Shown here piece after piece: positions 42,276 through 55,984 of a DNA stretch of 64,000 nucleotides. The position numbers and the translations under genes are program-made. The DNA is from Umbilicaria muhlenbergii. Lineage: Eukaryota; Ascomycota; Lecanoromycetes; Umbilicariales; Umbilicariaceae. The stretch covers positions 2,785,992 through 2,849,991 of the forward strand of contig KK106982.1 in NCBI GenBank assembly GCA_000611775.1, read 5' to 3'. The notes under the pieces were generated by a model, which saw only the letters and a program-made list of their open reading frames with translations, was not told the origin of the DNA and made no database searches. How positions within the stretch are numbered: position 1 is the first letter of the stretch; every line of letters begins with the position of its first letter.

Positions 42276-43982
42276 TCACTCATTCCCACTTGCTTGCGTC
42301 CGAGCCAATCCCTTCAATCTCATCTTCTCTGCTTCTTCTTCGTCCATCCGCGCGTTCGCTCGCATCATCATCCGCAAAAACTCCTCTGCATAAGCGGCAT
42401 CTGCGATCCAAGGTGCTTGTTCTTGTTCCCCAGCTGGCTGTTCCTGCTCGGCGAAAATGTGGCCTTGTTCGCCCACTGCTTGCTCCTGTTGCGTGGTTAG
42501 TTCGCCCACTGTTTCCTCCTGTTGCGCGGGTAGTTGCTCCACTTCCACAGATGGTTGCACCTGCGCTCTAGCTGGTTGCTCCTGTTCTGCAGTTGGTTGC
42601 TCGATTCCCACAGTTGGTTGCTCTTGCGCTCCAGCCGGTTGCGCCTGTTCCACCGACCGTCCCTCTTGCTCTCCGGCTGGTAGCGTCAGTTTCACAGACC
42701 GTTGCTCTTGCTCCCCAGTCAGCTGCTCCTGCCGTCTCTCAAGAAGAACATTCGGACCCGGCGGCGCCTTCTTTCCCCCTCCCCTTCGCTTCGGCTTCTT
42801 AACCCGCCCCTCCAACACCGCCTGCCCCGCCCCCAACGGTTCCTTCCTCGCCGCCGACCCATTCCAATCTCCAGACGCAGATGGGTACACCATTCCTCCA
42901 GACCCAACCCCACACTCCCCAAACCCCGAAGACTGCCCCATCCCTCCCAGCAACACCCCTTCATCCACACCAAACCACTGCAAATCTGGCCCACACAAAA
43001 ACTGATCCCCCCCACCCGGCAAAGCCCACGGACTCGGCCCGACCTCCTCCTCCCTCCTTCCCCCAGGTCCACCAAACCCCCAAAGCCCAGGCTGAAACCC
43101 CGCCTCTTCACCACCCGCCACAGCGACATCAGCCACCAAATCCCCCGCCCTCGGCGCACAAGTCGGCCCCACCCTCCCGGAGGCCCCCCCGGCTCCACCC
43201 GCGAAGAAACTCCGCCAATCAACCGGATAATAAGGCGTAGGAGCCCCCCTCCGCTCCCCACCCGCCTGCTGCGGACTCGCCCTTACACCCCCACCCGCCG
43301 AGGCCGGGGCCAAAACCCCTCCGCCCGCCACGGGCCCAGCGAGCGGATGCTTCCCTTGCACCATTACCGCCGCCAACCGGCTCGGCGCCCCAGGCACATG
43401 CCCCGCACCCGCAGGCCCCAGCCCCGCTCCCATTCTCCGGCCCGCTCCCCCAGGCCGCCTCTGCGCCCCACGCTGGCGGGGCACCGACACCGCCACGGGC
43501 GCAGCCATAGTCGGAAGCGCGATCGAGGGGCCCCTCGGGACGATTTCCGCGGCCTGGACGGACGCGCTCGTCCCCGTGCGGAGGGTGTTCCAATCCGCCG
43601 CGCCAGGGACCCCGCCGACGTGCGTCCCGAGTGGTTGGGCGGGGGCAGGGGCGTAGGGATCGAGGAGGGAGGCCGAGCCCGAGCCCGAGCCCGGGTCGTA
43701 GGGCGCGGGCGTGAGGAACAGGTGCGCGGCTAGGGGGGCGGCCCAGTCGGCCTGCTGGAGACCGCCGCCTGATGCGGAGGATGTTGGGGCCGGAGTGGCG
43801 GGGCCGGAGTGGGACCAGGAGGCGGTGTGGAAGTCGTGGTGAGTGGTTTGGTAGGGGTAGAGGGGGGGAGCCTGGGTGGGGGTGAGGGGGGCGGTGGGGT
43901 TGAGGTTGAGGTTGGGGTCGGCGGGGAGGAGGTAGTCGTCTGGGGCGCCTCCGGAGGTGAAGTTGGTGAAGTGGAGGGCCAT
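42276..43982 (-). CDS. Hypothetical protein with Glu/Gln-rich imperfect repeats
   Basis: Single 568-codon frame that starts MALHFTNFTSGGAPDDYLL in good context (AACACCATGGCC). Residues 1-130 are Pro/Ser/Thr-rich, 140-330 Gly/Ala/Arg-rich. A basic patch (VKKPKRRGGGKKAP, near residue 395) could be a nuclear localisation signal. Residues about 410-525 are imperfect repeats of EQEQP-A-type units (PAGEQEQ, TAEQEQPA, PAQQEE), and the end is helical (AEEFLRMMMRANARMDEEEAEKM). The opposite strand is also open for long stretches because of the high GC content, so coding is likely but not certain. No family recognised; a transcriptional or RNA-binding role is only a guess from composition. Confidence 0.68.
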   Translation of the reverse strand: MALHFTNFTSGGAPDDYLLPADPNLNLNPTAPLTPTQAPPLYPYQTTHHDFHTASWSHSGPATPAPTSSASGGGLQQADWAAPLAAHLFLTPAPYDPGSGSGSASLLDPYAPAPAQPLGTHVGGVPGAADWNTLRTGTSASVQAAEIVPRGPSIALPTMAAPVAVSVPRQRGAQRRPGGAGRRMGAGLGPAGAGHVPGAPSRLAAVMVQGKHPLAGPVAGGGVLAPASAGGGVRASPQQAGGERRGAPTPYYPVDWRSFFAGGAGGASGRVGPTCAPRAGDLVADVAVAGGEEAGFQPGLWGFGGPGGRREEEVGPSPWALPGGGDQFLCGPDLQWFGVDEGVLLGGMGQSSGFGECGVGSGGMVYPSASGDWNGSAARKEPLGAGQAVLEGRVKKPKRRGGGKKAPPGPNVLLERRQEQLTGEQEQRSVKLTLPAGEQEGRSVEQAQPAGAQEQPTVGIEQPTAEQEQPARAQVQPSVEVEQLPAQQEETVGELTTQQEQAVGEQGHIFAEQEQPAGEQEQAPWIADAAYAEEFLRMMMRANARMDEEEAEKMRLKGLARTQASGNE

Positions 43983-44506
43983 GGTGTTGATCTTACGATG
44001 TCGGTATCGAAAGGATAGAGAGCGGGAGGTCCTCAGAGTGCTTTACAGATAGATATTGTACAGAAACCAATGTCCGAGACTACGGTCCCAACCCCCAGGT
44101 TATATACCCCCCCGAGGACCCTCAGGCCTCCCAGGCAGCGATTTGCAAATTGGCCGACCCTCCCATGAGGCGGCTTCATTGAGTCGTTTACCAGACTTCG
44201 CCACGGGGCGACCCTCACGATAATGTGCCCGAAACAACCTAGCTCGGGCTGCTCGCGCGTAGAACCAAAAACAAAAGGCCGACTGAGCAACAGAATTGAG
44301 TTACTTGGCGTCAGTGATGAACAGGATAGAAGAGGAATAGTTATTATTGCTTATGAATAAGAGTCGGATGCAGTAAAGCTCTGAACGCTAAAGTCTCAAG
44401 CCAGGCAAAGCAGAAGCAAGCAATGGTAAACCCATCGAATGCTCGACATAACCAGACCCTTCCCGTCGCATCACGGACCTACTCCGCCAGTACGACCACC
44501 CCCTCC
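43983..44506. other. Spacer between the EQ-repeat gene and VPS13
   Basis: No gene or repeat recognised. Confidence 0.5.
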
Positions 44507-47500
44507 CTACCCCTTCGCATTATACCGATCATTAAACGCATTCACCGCCACCGCGATCTGCCTATACAACCAATTCCTCGCACTCTCCTCCTGCACCGGA
44601 ATAAACGGTCCGTTCGTGCCCCCCTTCAACGTCACACTCATGCCCGTCCGCTCCTTGGAAATGGTTTGGATATCATCAAGTTTGATATCCCACTCGGTCC
44701 TCAACTTCTTGCTCTTGACGAGCATGATGCGGTTATAAGTGAGCATGACGAGCATGTCTTTCCCCGGGAGTTCGAGGTGCGCGATGTAGTCTTCGTGGAA
44801 ATACTTGCCGTCGTCCATGGTTTTGAGCCAGAATTGGCCGAGGGCTTCGCGTTGGGCGTAGGGGCGCACGATGCCGTCGAGGCCGATGAAGCGGGTGAGG
44901 CGGACGCGGTCGAGGCCTTCTTGGTCGAAGACGGTGGTGGTGTTGCGGACGCCTTCGGCGACGTCTGGGTCTCATTGTTAGCACTCAGTAAATGAACGGT
45001 ATAGAACTGAGACTTACTGGATGCGAGGTCGAAGGCTCCGATGGCGGGCTTTGTAGCCAGACCGAGGAATCCTTTCCCAACTCCCTTCACAAAGCCCTGT
45101 AAGCCTTCTTTCTCGGCGCCTTCCAATGGGTGTCGGGCGAGACCTCCAATGCCACTGGCCATGCTGGTCGCAAAGGCGTTGCCACCAGAAGTTACGCCGT
45201 ACAAAGCATGCTTGGGTCGATTCCTCGACTTTGACATTCGCCGTTGGTCTTGATACTCCTTGTCGAGAGTAGCAGCCGCGAGTCCCTTAGACATGCTCCC
45301 AGTGAACTTGGCCATGCTATCGGAGAACCCAAATACGGACTTCTTAACGAAACTCGAGGCGCCCTTTGCAATGCCGATACCAAGCTCTTGCGGCCTGTCT
45401 GTCATCACCAAGCCTTGATACGGTTCGTAGAATATATCGGCGACACCTGAACTGATGTTGTTGAAGAGTCCAACAGGATTGCCAAGGAAGTCGGCTGAGC
45501 CAAGAACAATATGGATTTGCCGCAGACATTCCTGAGTGTAGTGACTTTGAATATTTGCCATCAAAGCAGGTACAGACACTCGCGCATTTTCCAGCATTAG
45601 TGCATTCAACCGAAGCGGAGCATCGTTGACATTGCCGATTGACATGGTCATGACATTGACGAAGAACATCAATGGGTTCGAGGTCTGCATCGTGTCCTCG
45701 GCGTTGATACGTTCTGTCCGCACAAAGGACAGATCTAGTTGCATAGGTTGCAAATGCAAAAGTTCGAAGTAGACGTCCTGGCCTTGTTGTATTTGCTGCG
45801 GTTCGGGTATGTCCAGATTCTCATCGCATAGTTTACCCTCTTGCTCCTCGGACCATGAGGCGCCAGGGACCTTGCTGAAGTCTAGCATGGCAAAGATAAA
45901 GTCCTCGTCAATCTCGAGGGTCATTTGCTGAAGTAGTAGTGTAGCGTACTTGATGTATAGCACGCCGTAGGAGTCATCTTTCACCCGAGTAACCATAGCG
46001 TGGAAGATCGGGTGGGCCTCCATCTCCTTTCCTGTCTTCGGAACGACGCTTGGGTAGAGTATGATTGGGAAGATACCGCCATAGAGCTGGTTGTCGATCT
46101 GGATCCACTTAATAGTGGAGTTCAGGGTCTGGTACAATTTCGACTCGTTATACTTGAGCTCAATCTCTCGGAAAGTCAGGTAAAGTAGCTCCTTGAGGTG
46201 CTTGTTGACGAGAGAAATGCCGATACCAGCGAGACGAAGCTGAGCCTTGAATGTTACATCGGTGTCCATCTCCTTGACTTCGAAGCCGGTAGAAACACTC
46301 GTTTGGGAAGCTGTGGCCGACTTTTGCTTGTATAAACTCTTGGATGGCTTGTAGTTCGAAAGTATCAATGTCTGTGTAGGACCTTCTGCCGCGATATTTA
46401 GGTCAATGACCTTTTGCTGACTAGAGCCCGGTGCAGCTGGTAATTTCATTGGGATGAGGTTTCCGATCTCCGCAAGCTTGATATGGCGATCCTTGCCATT
46501 TGAAGTGACAACAAGCTCTTTATTTTTCGCCGCAGGATAGTCCCAAGCATAGGGCATAATGCTCCGAGGTGGAAGTCGATAACGGATAGACCGCCAGCCG
46601 GAACCTTTGTCTTCTTCGTCTTCATCGACGTTGGGATTCGTCTGGTAGAACATGAACTCCATATCGCTCTCGTTGCGCATTGAGAAAGGCCAATGCTTAG
46701 TTTCAATGCTCAAGTGGAGGAAGATGGTTGCAGCCTCCATGATCACTTCGATCCTGATGAGCTTTTGACGTTGGCCTGCTTTGGCGAGCTTCACATGCGT
46801 TGTCCCTACGTTGGAAATCGTGAACGGCGATGACCATTGATTGTTTACACCAGAAAAGCATAGACAAAGTTGTTTCTGTGGTACCCGTCGCAGGAAGTGA
46901 AGTGGGCGAAGATCTCCGGGTTTGAGAGTCTTCGTCTCGGAAGATCCAGGCTCGCGGATGTTGATCTCTTCGTTGATTTTGTTCTTCAATACAAAGCGCG
47001 GCGCCACAGTTACGACTTTGGTTAGGTTGTACTTGCCCTCACCCTCCGCGACAGAGATGCCCACGTGCATCTCCGATTTCCCGCTCGTCGAGGGCAGAAC
47101 CGCTTCAAATGAGCTGCCGATGGCATCGAAGCTTTGGGGTTTGCTCCATGTAGACTCCCCAACCTTGAGAATAGCACGGTTTTTCCGATCATCGCTGGGG
47201 TAAGAGAACATGTAAGGTAGAGCTTTCCGATCTCCAGTACCAGATTCTGTGTGTAGTCCCTGGCCTGCGGCTGATCTCGCTGCGGAAAACAAAGCCTTGC
47301 TCTGGATATTGATGTCCAAGCCGGTCTTGTTCAGCACGACATACGGACTGTACACGGCCACCTTGAAGGCCCCGCCACTATCCGGAATGTTGCTGTGTTT
47401 GTATTAGTATAGTGCTTCCTGCCCTGCCAACACAGGCTACTCACAAGTAATGCAGCTTCAGGTTCAGTTGAATTCCTTGATTGTCCTTGACCGCCAGGAT

Positions 47501-50500
47501 AGACTCTCGACGAAAGTCCTCTTGGGTGTTTGAATTGATGATTGCAAACTCGCTCTGCTTGAAGACGGTATCTTGCATGTCAATACTCAACAGTAACAGA
47601 TGAGACAACTCAACAACATGCACCGGGCTAACCCCGCCCTTCCTGAGGAAGTTCGTCCAGTCTTTCTTCGTGTTCTTGTCGTAGATGCGGTATTTGAAAT
47701 CGTAGGGCAACAGATTCTGAAGTTCAATAGGCGCTGAGAGTCGAATGCGCATGTACGGGTATACGCTGAGCCAATTTAGTATAACTCGATGAGCTTAGAT
47801 TGACGACTTACCTAGTCATGGGATCGTTCTTGTCGTACGCGGCATTCATTTGGAAATAGAAAGGTGGTGATTGATCGCCACTCTCGCCTTTGCAAGTGAT
47901 GGTTCTTGTTGGTCGTTTCACGAGATCTTTCCAAAACAGCCGCTCGTTTGACCAACTGTAGCCGAAGCCCTGGTCAGGTCGTAACACGAGGGAATGCATA
48001 AATGCAGCACCGACTGGCGCAGGGCGTGCTTCTCCCGGGAGAATCTTTTCTATTTTGAGCAAATGGCCTTCCTCGGGACTGAACACTCCAATCTCCACTG
48101 GTATCTGTGTGTTGTTCTCAACGAGCAGTGGTGACCGGAACGTGATGTACTTGACATTATCTACAGCCAATTTTACTTCGACCAAGAGTCGGTGTAAAAC
48201 CTTGTCCTTCCTCGGCTTAAGATTATACAATGTTTCACCTTCTCGAGTCACAGGAATGCGCTCGATGCTATCGAATCCACTGCCTTCTAGCTTGATACCG
48301 ACATGGCCAGTGCTACCTTCAGGTGTGAGATTCTCACGCATGGTGGTCGGATCGTCGAAGCGCCATGGGGCTTCTTCCCCATCAATGAGCTTAGCGGCCG
48401 ACCCTTGGTCCTCATCATGGGTCACGGCCCATACGTTCAGATCGAATCCGGTGTAGTTTCGAATCCGATAGGGCGCATCGGTACCTCGAGGTTTGGACAA
48501 CACGTCTTCGTCTGTGCTTAAGAACTGCGCGGACTTTGAAGCTAGGGCAATGGTTGCAGAGGTGATGGTAACTTCCATCATCTTGTGCGAGTACAGCTCG
48601 ACGGACAGCCGATCTGGGCTCTGGTCTTTGGACATGTGGAATCCTAGCTGCCACGGTTCGATCAACGGTTCCCAAGCTGACTTGGAAAAGTTGAAGACGT
48701 TCATGTACAGGTCAAAGCTGGTATCTCCGGTCATTGCACCGGACCAGTCTCGAACATCAACGGTGAACTTCTTAACACTCCAGTCGAGAAGAGGCAATTC
48801 GTGTAAGTCTCCGATCAGTACAACCCTGATACCTTGGAGCTCAGCGGTCAACTCTTCTCGCTTCATAACCGCAGACCCTTGCGGCTTCGCTTTCTGGTCT
48901 TGACCACCGAGCTTGCTTGGCGCCACAGACTTGGTAGTCTTCTTGGCAAGAGTTGATGTGGGTTTTCCCACAGCAGACTTACGCCTCGTCGAGGCACCGG
49001 ACGAGGCCTTGATCTCTTTGATCTTTTTGGGTTCACTGTCCTCTATTTTGCTGCTATCGTTACTTGTCATTTCAGATGCCTTGTTGACAATCTGCAAAGC
49101 AAGCAATATGTCTCGTAGCGACAGACGTAGGACAAGAGGCTCGATATCCGCGTGTATAGACGTTAAAGAGGATTGCTTTCCTTGTGAGCGGCTATCCATG
49201 GAAACTTGGATAGTAAAGTCATCAAGGATCCGTAATCGACTGTTTTCGAATTTATCCATACGACACAGGAACATGCCCACTTTCGTGATCTGCAGCGTCG
49301 TAGCGTTTTGTTGAGAGACAAGGACCTGTTTCGTCCCGAGAACGATGGCTTCGGAATTGGCAATGGTCGGGTTGGCGATCAGTATGACTTGCGCATCAAC
49401 GACGTTGACGCGGAATGACATACTCATGGATGTCGGTTCGGAAGAGCCACCAGCTTTAGAACTGTCGGGCAGTTGCTGTGCGGTACCATTGACTGGAGTA
49501 CTGACAGCACTGTCGGTATCGTCAAGTACTGCAGTACCTTCCTGTGTCGCATCGTCTACGTTCAACGGTTCTTCAGGTGTAAAAGCGGTGCTTGCAAAGG
49601 CCTGCAAAGCGAATAAGTAGTCCATGGCAAATATTATACGTGGGCTATCAATGGTAAGCATAGCGATGAGATGTCTTTCGTTACCTCCGGAGATTGAAAC
49701 GCTGGCCATGAACTGCTGTTTAACGTCGTCATTAATCAGAGACATGATCTTCCGGAACTTGTTAGTCTCCATTGACCGGCTGTCTTTGATAGTGAACGAA
49801 TGTATCAGGAGTTCTGACTCCAAAGCGTCGTCACTGATCATACGGAGCTTGACGTTGGTGTCATTGAGGGCGAATTTGGAAAGGCTTGCTGCTTCCAAGT
49901 CGCCTATGGGTGCGTCTTCTTTGGCCAGTATTAATTCAAGGCCTATCGTCTTAGCCTTAAAGATAAGGTCAATCTTGGTCCAGGTTTCGTCTTTGGATCC
50001 TAGTTCGGGACCTTGATGAGAAGGGCTCTTGACGTCCGGATCTTCTTTAGTCTGCTCAGTGATCGCCTTCGCGGGTTCAACGACAGATTTGGGAAGCTCC
50101 TGCAGAACATCATCCTCATCCCCCTCAGGGTCGGTGGCGAAAGCGCTCGGAACCGTCTTTGACAGCTCTAGCAAAAACTTCAGTTGCGTCTGGGCTATTC
50201 GTAAATTGATGGGTGATATCGTCCCCTCGACTTCGAGATCTGGCCTTTGAACACCCGGCTGATGCTCCATGTATGTGACCTTAAAGTCAAGATCAACCTT
50301 GTCAATCATTTCGAGCTCTTCGGATTCGTCGTTGTCGTAATGAAAGTCCGAAGTAAGGCGAATATTTCTAATTCCGGCTATCAACTTGTTGGCTACTACA
50401 GCATCTTTAGAGTCATCAACAGGTACGAAGCTGTTGCTAGCGTAGATCTCCCCGAGGTAGGCGGTCAATAGGTCACGTGGCTTTTCCGCAACCATGACTC

Positions 50501-53500
50501 TGGGGAATACAATGATCGGCGTTTTGATTAAGACGTCGAAATGCATCTTGCCTGCGTTTTCCTGGATCTGGCTTGCTTGGTCGGCCGCCGCTTGCCGTGC
50601 TGCATTAAAGATTGCCTGCATCTTTCCGAATTTGACAAGGAAGTCGATAATCTTCCGGAAGGGCTCTTCGAGGAAATTGACCTTTATGGAACCCGACCTA
50701 AGGTAAACCTTAGAATCGTATCCTGGATATCCTTCGTCGTTTGCATCGAAAGTTTGGTATCTGAAATCGGCAAGCTCATCTCCTTGAATAGTTACGAGTT
50801 GACGCAAAGATGACTCCGATGAGGCCCCCTGGTTGATGTCATCGAGCAGTGACAAGCTCCCCAATCGCGCCCCGATTCGCATAGAACCTCCAGCCAGGTA
50901 GATACCGACGTCTGCAGTATGCAGGCTAAGGGTTGCCAACCGTATACCGTCGTTATTGAGAATTAGCGCGATACTCTTCAGGTCAACCTTGATGCGGATC
51001 TTGTCAGCTTCTGCGGGTTGCTCTTTTGCCACCTCCTTGGGTCTCTCATCCTTTGCTTCTGCTCCTTTGGTATCTTCAATGGCTTCTTGGGGCGGGTTAG
51101 ATGCACCGGGGTCGGTGAAAGTGACGAGGACAAAGTCAAGCAATGTTAGCAGTGTCTTTCTGGTCACTACCAGGTTCAGCGTGGAGACAGATGCATCCAG
51201 GTGCGTTGCGATCCCTTCATATGTAGACATAAATTCGGGGGAATCCTTGTTGACCTTGACAAACTTAACGTTGAAAAGATCCTTGTCTTCTTCTGCATCG
51301 AACCCCTGACTCGAGATGATCTTTTTGAATTCTGGGCTTGGGTCCTCCTCTATATAGTCCTCAACGTTAAGGGATTTTAACAGAACCTCCGCTACCATGT
51401 CAAATGGCCGAAGGTAAAAGTCGAGTTGGAAGTGCTCAGCAACCAGCTCGACGAGGAGCTGGTCTGGTTTACGCTCTTCTGGATCGGACCGATAAAGAGA
51501 GCCTTGTAGTTTATCCACCGTGAATTTGAACTCAAATTCACGTTGATGTAAGTTTATGTCTTCGCTTGCACCAGGCTTTGCAACGGTCTTTGGAACATGA
51601 TCGCCCTCGGTATCACTGTCATCGTCAACGACTAGCTCTTCCTGCTGCACCATAGATTTTGAGCGAGGTCTATTGGTAGGGTCATCGGTCTTGCTCTTCT
51701 CCGGGTGTCTGTCCTTGATCTCTTTCACGGGAGCTTTGGTCCGGCCGTCCAAGGGCTCGTCCGAATCAAACTTCGGAATCGCTATGTCAATCAGCTTCAT
51801 CAGATTCTTATATTTCTTGTCTGATATGGAAGCATGCAAAACAGGTAGATGTCCGGATATCCGAGTCTTGGTAAGGTCGGTTGCCTTTGGTATGATGGAA
51901 GTCTCCAGGATAAAGTCCATGCTGATGCGGTCAATTATGTGGAGGTTCTTCGAATCATCCTGTGAATTCAACTGCGCCTTGGTTGCTTCTATGCCTGGGC
52001 CGATGAGGACCTGGGTGGAGTCCAACTTTAACAAAAACTTGTCGTACATAAGGCCTTCTAGCTGCCTGTAATCTTCCTCGCTGAATTGGTTTTTCTGCTT
52101 CGAATGGATTTCCTTGATCGTGTCTTGGTCCACAAGCTCGCTATTCAGGCTCACATGACCGGCGTCAAGTATCAAGCACAGCGTACTCTCGGCGGTGATG
52201 CTCTCCGGGATGATTATAAGTGGTGCGTGGATGTCAAGCTGGGCGTTGATGGTTTTGTGTTCCTCCAACGCGAACTCGAGTCCAGCTCGGGTTTGTTGCC
52301 TGATTCCCTCCACTGTAGCCCCTGCCGTCTCCATCAAGGCTCCAATAGACTCCATGTGGCGTTCAGGCGGCTTGAAAAATTTGGCCACCTCAACGACGAA
52401 CTGAGGGTTGTATATAACCTCTATACTCTTCAGCTTTAGCGTGACTGCCGAGTCGGCAGTTTCGTCTAACGGATTTTGCTCGAATACCAAATGGAACAGG
52501 GCTTGTTCTGTAGCTTTCGCTTTAGCCGCCTCGTCGTCCGCTGCGCCATCCACGCTTCCGAGGTCCTTAACCTCGTTATCCTTAGGCACATCTTTTTCTG
52601 GTACTGAAGGTACATCCTTAACTTTAACAATCTGGGGAAATAGACTGCCTTCGGTGGTACCATCATATACCCGGAGACCCCCTAGGCTGAGATCTGCGAG
52701 GAACGAATCGGGCCGTTGAAGTGCCTTGGCTTGGAAGTTATCGAACATCAGGCTCAATATTTCGTTTGCCTTGCCATGTGGATCGCGTTTCAGGGTGAAA
52801 CTACCGGTGCGGAGAGACGACTCAATTTGCAATTTGATGGTTTCTCGGGGAACATCAACGCTTTCAGCGATGGCTTTCTTCTCGTCCCAGTCGATAGCAT
52901 CATAGAGCTCTTTGCGCTGCTCCTCGGTCATGACCGTGCTCTCTTCCTCCTTCTCGTGCTCTTCTGGTTTCTTGCCTGACCTCCACACCCACGAGGTCCA
53001 ACTCTGCTTCTGTGCCGGCTTCTTCACACCAGCATTCTCTTTGCGCAGTTGATTACGAGCCAGAGATCGCCAAAACCGAAGGTCCTCGTAGTTTAGTTTC
53101 TTCTCTAATTTGGTCAACTCTTCCGTTTCCGCGGCAGTCAGGGTCTGCTCCTTCTTCTTTTTCTTGAAGAGCTCAATGTAACGCACGCGATCGTCTCGCC
53201 TCTCTTTAAAATAGTCCCAAGTCCAACGCCGGTTGCGTTCATGGATTTTCGTCACGACAGCTTGACCTGCGAACTTCAGCCAGGCTCGAGGATCTTCTTT
53301 GGGGCTGCTCTTGGGTTGAAGCTTCTTGTATTCTTGGTGGCGAATAAAGTAATGGAAAAGGTCTACCATCATCAAAGCATCTCTGTACTGGTCTTCATCC
53401 AGCACAAAGCCAAGCTCGTTGAAGATTAGACGTGCTTTGATTTTGGGCTTCTCTACCTTTCCAGTCTTGTCCATTTCTACACCAGCTTTACCACTCACAG

Positions 53501-54287
53501 GCTTCAGCATATATTGGTGGTTCTCGCCTTGCTCAACAGCATTCCGGAATTTCCCCACCATGTCCTCGTGGCTTGTTCCTTGTGCCTCAGCCCCAACATC
53601 TGTGCCCGTACCAGTGCCGAACAGTGTAGCATCGGTATTCCAATAGACCGCCAGCGCATTTAGGGAGACCAGCTTGTGGGTACTCGGCGATGAAGCCTGT
53701 ATAGATGTTGGCCTCCAGTCCGCATCTGTACTCACGGCGCCTAGATCCTGTAGCGTAAGGCCAATCGCGAACGGATGTCCAGGTGCAGCGATAGAGTCTT
53801 CGTACCGGACATGGATGTTCTTGATACTAACTTGGAGGTTATCGACGATGGCTGTGACCAAGCTCTCGGTGAAGCTCTGGTTCTTTTGTTGTTCCTCTTG
53901 GCTAAGACCTTCCGTGTTCCGCTCCTTGAGCAGCTCTGCATTCTCCAGCTTCTCCATCTTGACTGCTTGCGCCCGTTTCTCCTCCTCCTCTTCATTATAG
54001 TCGGCGTCCACCTTTGGTGCAGCCAATAGGAAAACATCCTCGATGTTGACTTTGACAGGCTTTCCCCTGAGATTCGACCAGGGTATGGAGAGAGTGAGTT
54101 GGCCAAGATGGCCTTCGACGACATTGACAGGGAGATGGAGTTGGTCGAGGGCTTCTCGACGGAGTTCGAGGTTGCGTAGCTTGACGTCGCCAGACCAGAT
54201 CCCCACGTTAAGTTGCTTTGCATCGAAATTCTTGACATACATGCCCAGGAAGCGGTTCAGCAGTGTTGCGACAAGACCTTCGAGCAT
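44507..54287 (-). CDS. VPS13: Vacuolar protein sorting protein 13 (bridge-like lipid transfer protein)
   Basis: Four exons: 54287-47812, 47765-47445, 47392-45018, 44964-44507; introns of 46, 52 and 53 nt. The product is 3209 aa, the usual length in fungi. The N-terminus (MLEGLVATLLNRFLGMYVKN, LNVGIWSGDVKLRNLELR) is the chorein domain, followed by repeated beta-rich groove segments. The VAB/SHR-binding region includes YDKNDP and NIPDSGGAFKVAVYSPYVV. The ATG2-like C-terminal helices (GLFNNISSGVADIFYEPYQG, GFVKGVGKGFLGLATKPAIG) lie near residues 2900-3055. A PH-like domain ends the protein (LPGKDMLVMLTYNRIMLV). It moves phospholipids in bulk at contacts between ER, vacuole, endosome, mitochondria and the prospore membrane; adaptors bind the VAB and PH parts. 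Intact, with no oddities. Confidence 0.98.
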
Positions 54288-55984
54288 GATTGCTGCAGGT
54301 GGCCGTTACCCAGGCCTGGGAAGAAGATATCGGTAAGGGGAGTCCTGGATCGTATGAGGGTAGGTGGTCGAGAAGTAGCTGTTGACTTCACCTGTTCATA
54401 GCAAGTTGCGGCGAAGCAGGTAGCGTTGGACTAGAGCCTGCCCTGCTTTCTGTGACGTTTGTGTGCTTCATCAACCACGGTGAATTATGGCAGGAAGGCC
54501 GGGTTGAAGTGAAAGGAATGGGCTGTCAATATGTGAATGGTTGTAATGCGCCACAGTCGCGATGTGCTACTCGAACACAGCAGCGCAGTGCTGATGATGG
54601 CGGGGTTGTTATTTGATCTGAAACGCATCATTAAACCTGGATATCAGCCGAAACGAAGCAAAGCACCCTAAGCAAAGCCACGTGAACCCTTGTTTTTGCC
54701 ATCACCAGCTTAGAGTCCGTTTTTGCGCTTGCAAGGCTACCAGTTTACAGTATCAGTCTACAGAACTACACTACGTGATATATTGTTTTCCGTCCTCTGC
54801 GAAGTCCAGGCAATCAAATTGGATACCGGACGAGGAGACAACGTTGATGCTCATCTATCGAGGTAAACATGACGTAGCAAGGTTTCAACGAGGCGGAGCA
54901 CCGCCACAGGAATGGGGATACTTTACTAGCCTCGTGTAATATACATTGAGAAGAAGGCTCATCCTCACATGGCGATCCGTACTCGGGTTAAGGTACTCTT
55001 AAGGTACCCCACACGCTCAAACAAGACAGCGAAACCTCCATGAAAGGAGGTAAGAGTTTGAAAGCGCTTTCAATTACTGTCGAGTGGATATTGGCGTACT
55101 CCTTGATGACATGAAATGGGTCAATTTGATTGATATCAGATCCTAAACGCAGATGCCTTTCTTTTCAGGGCAAAATCATGGCCAAGTCGTTCGTAACAAT
55201 GAGCGTGTCTAAAGTAGCTCTTCGTAGGTAGAATTCGAAGTTTCTCTAAGACTATTCATATAGTCTTTCGCCGCCGGCTTGTGGTAAGTACTTTCTGGAG
55301 TGATGTTCTTCATCACCAGTGGATGCTTCCTCACCTAAATCTATTCGACTTCCGCTGGGATGATCAATGGACAGGTGTAAATAATGCTATGAAGACAGTG
55401 AGGAGTTGTTGCTTATGTGGGTAAACACTACTACATGTAAAAACTTATGGGCCGCAATGCAGATGATTCCGCAACTGGTGCAGCGGATAAAGGACGAGCG
55501 AGTAGAAGCGAGGTCTAACGGCCAAAGGAGAAAGAGATAGTGATTTGCGAGACAGGGCAATACCACAGTATTGGGATAGCAGCTCTTGCGTTGTTGCTTC
55601 GATTCCAGTTCTTGAAATTGGATGATCACTTCATAACGACTCGTGCAGTCTTTAACATCGGAGGCTACCTAGTATTCAAGTCAATAGCAACCTGCAATAC
55701 TCCATCGGCTGCATGGTAGTTGCAGAGGTTGTGCTACGAGAAGTTGAGGCTCTCCCAGATGTGACGTAACAACCTGGAAGGTTTGAGTGCTTTGGTTAGT
55801 CTAGCGTGGACTCGGTTGTAGCTCCGAACAATCTCAACCTCCTCCGCTCCTATCAGAAGCCATTCGACCACTCTGCACTCGGCTGGGCGGTACTCCTCCG
55901 ACCCCAATCCACTGGCCATCTGTCGAGGGACAAGGACCCAGCTAACTTAGTGGAAATCCCGTTGTAAGATCATCAATTGGCGTC
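54288..55984. other. Intergenic region upstream of VPS13
   Basis: No gene, repeat or RNA supported over 1.7 kb. It holds the VPS13 promoter and the promoter of the DUF3429 gene. Confidence 0.5.

Noticed and set aside
42702-43733. 343-codon plus-strand frame rich in Arg/Pro
   Set aside because: Antisense of the longer minus-strand frame that has a better start and simple repeats; composition is that of a shadow frame.
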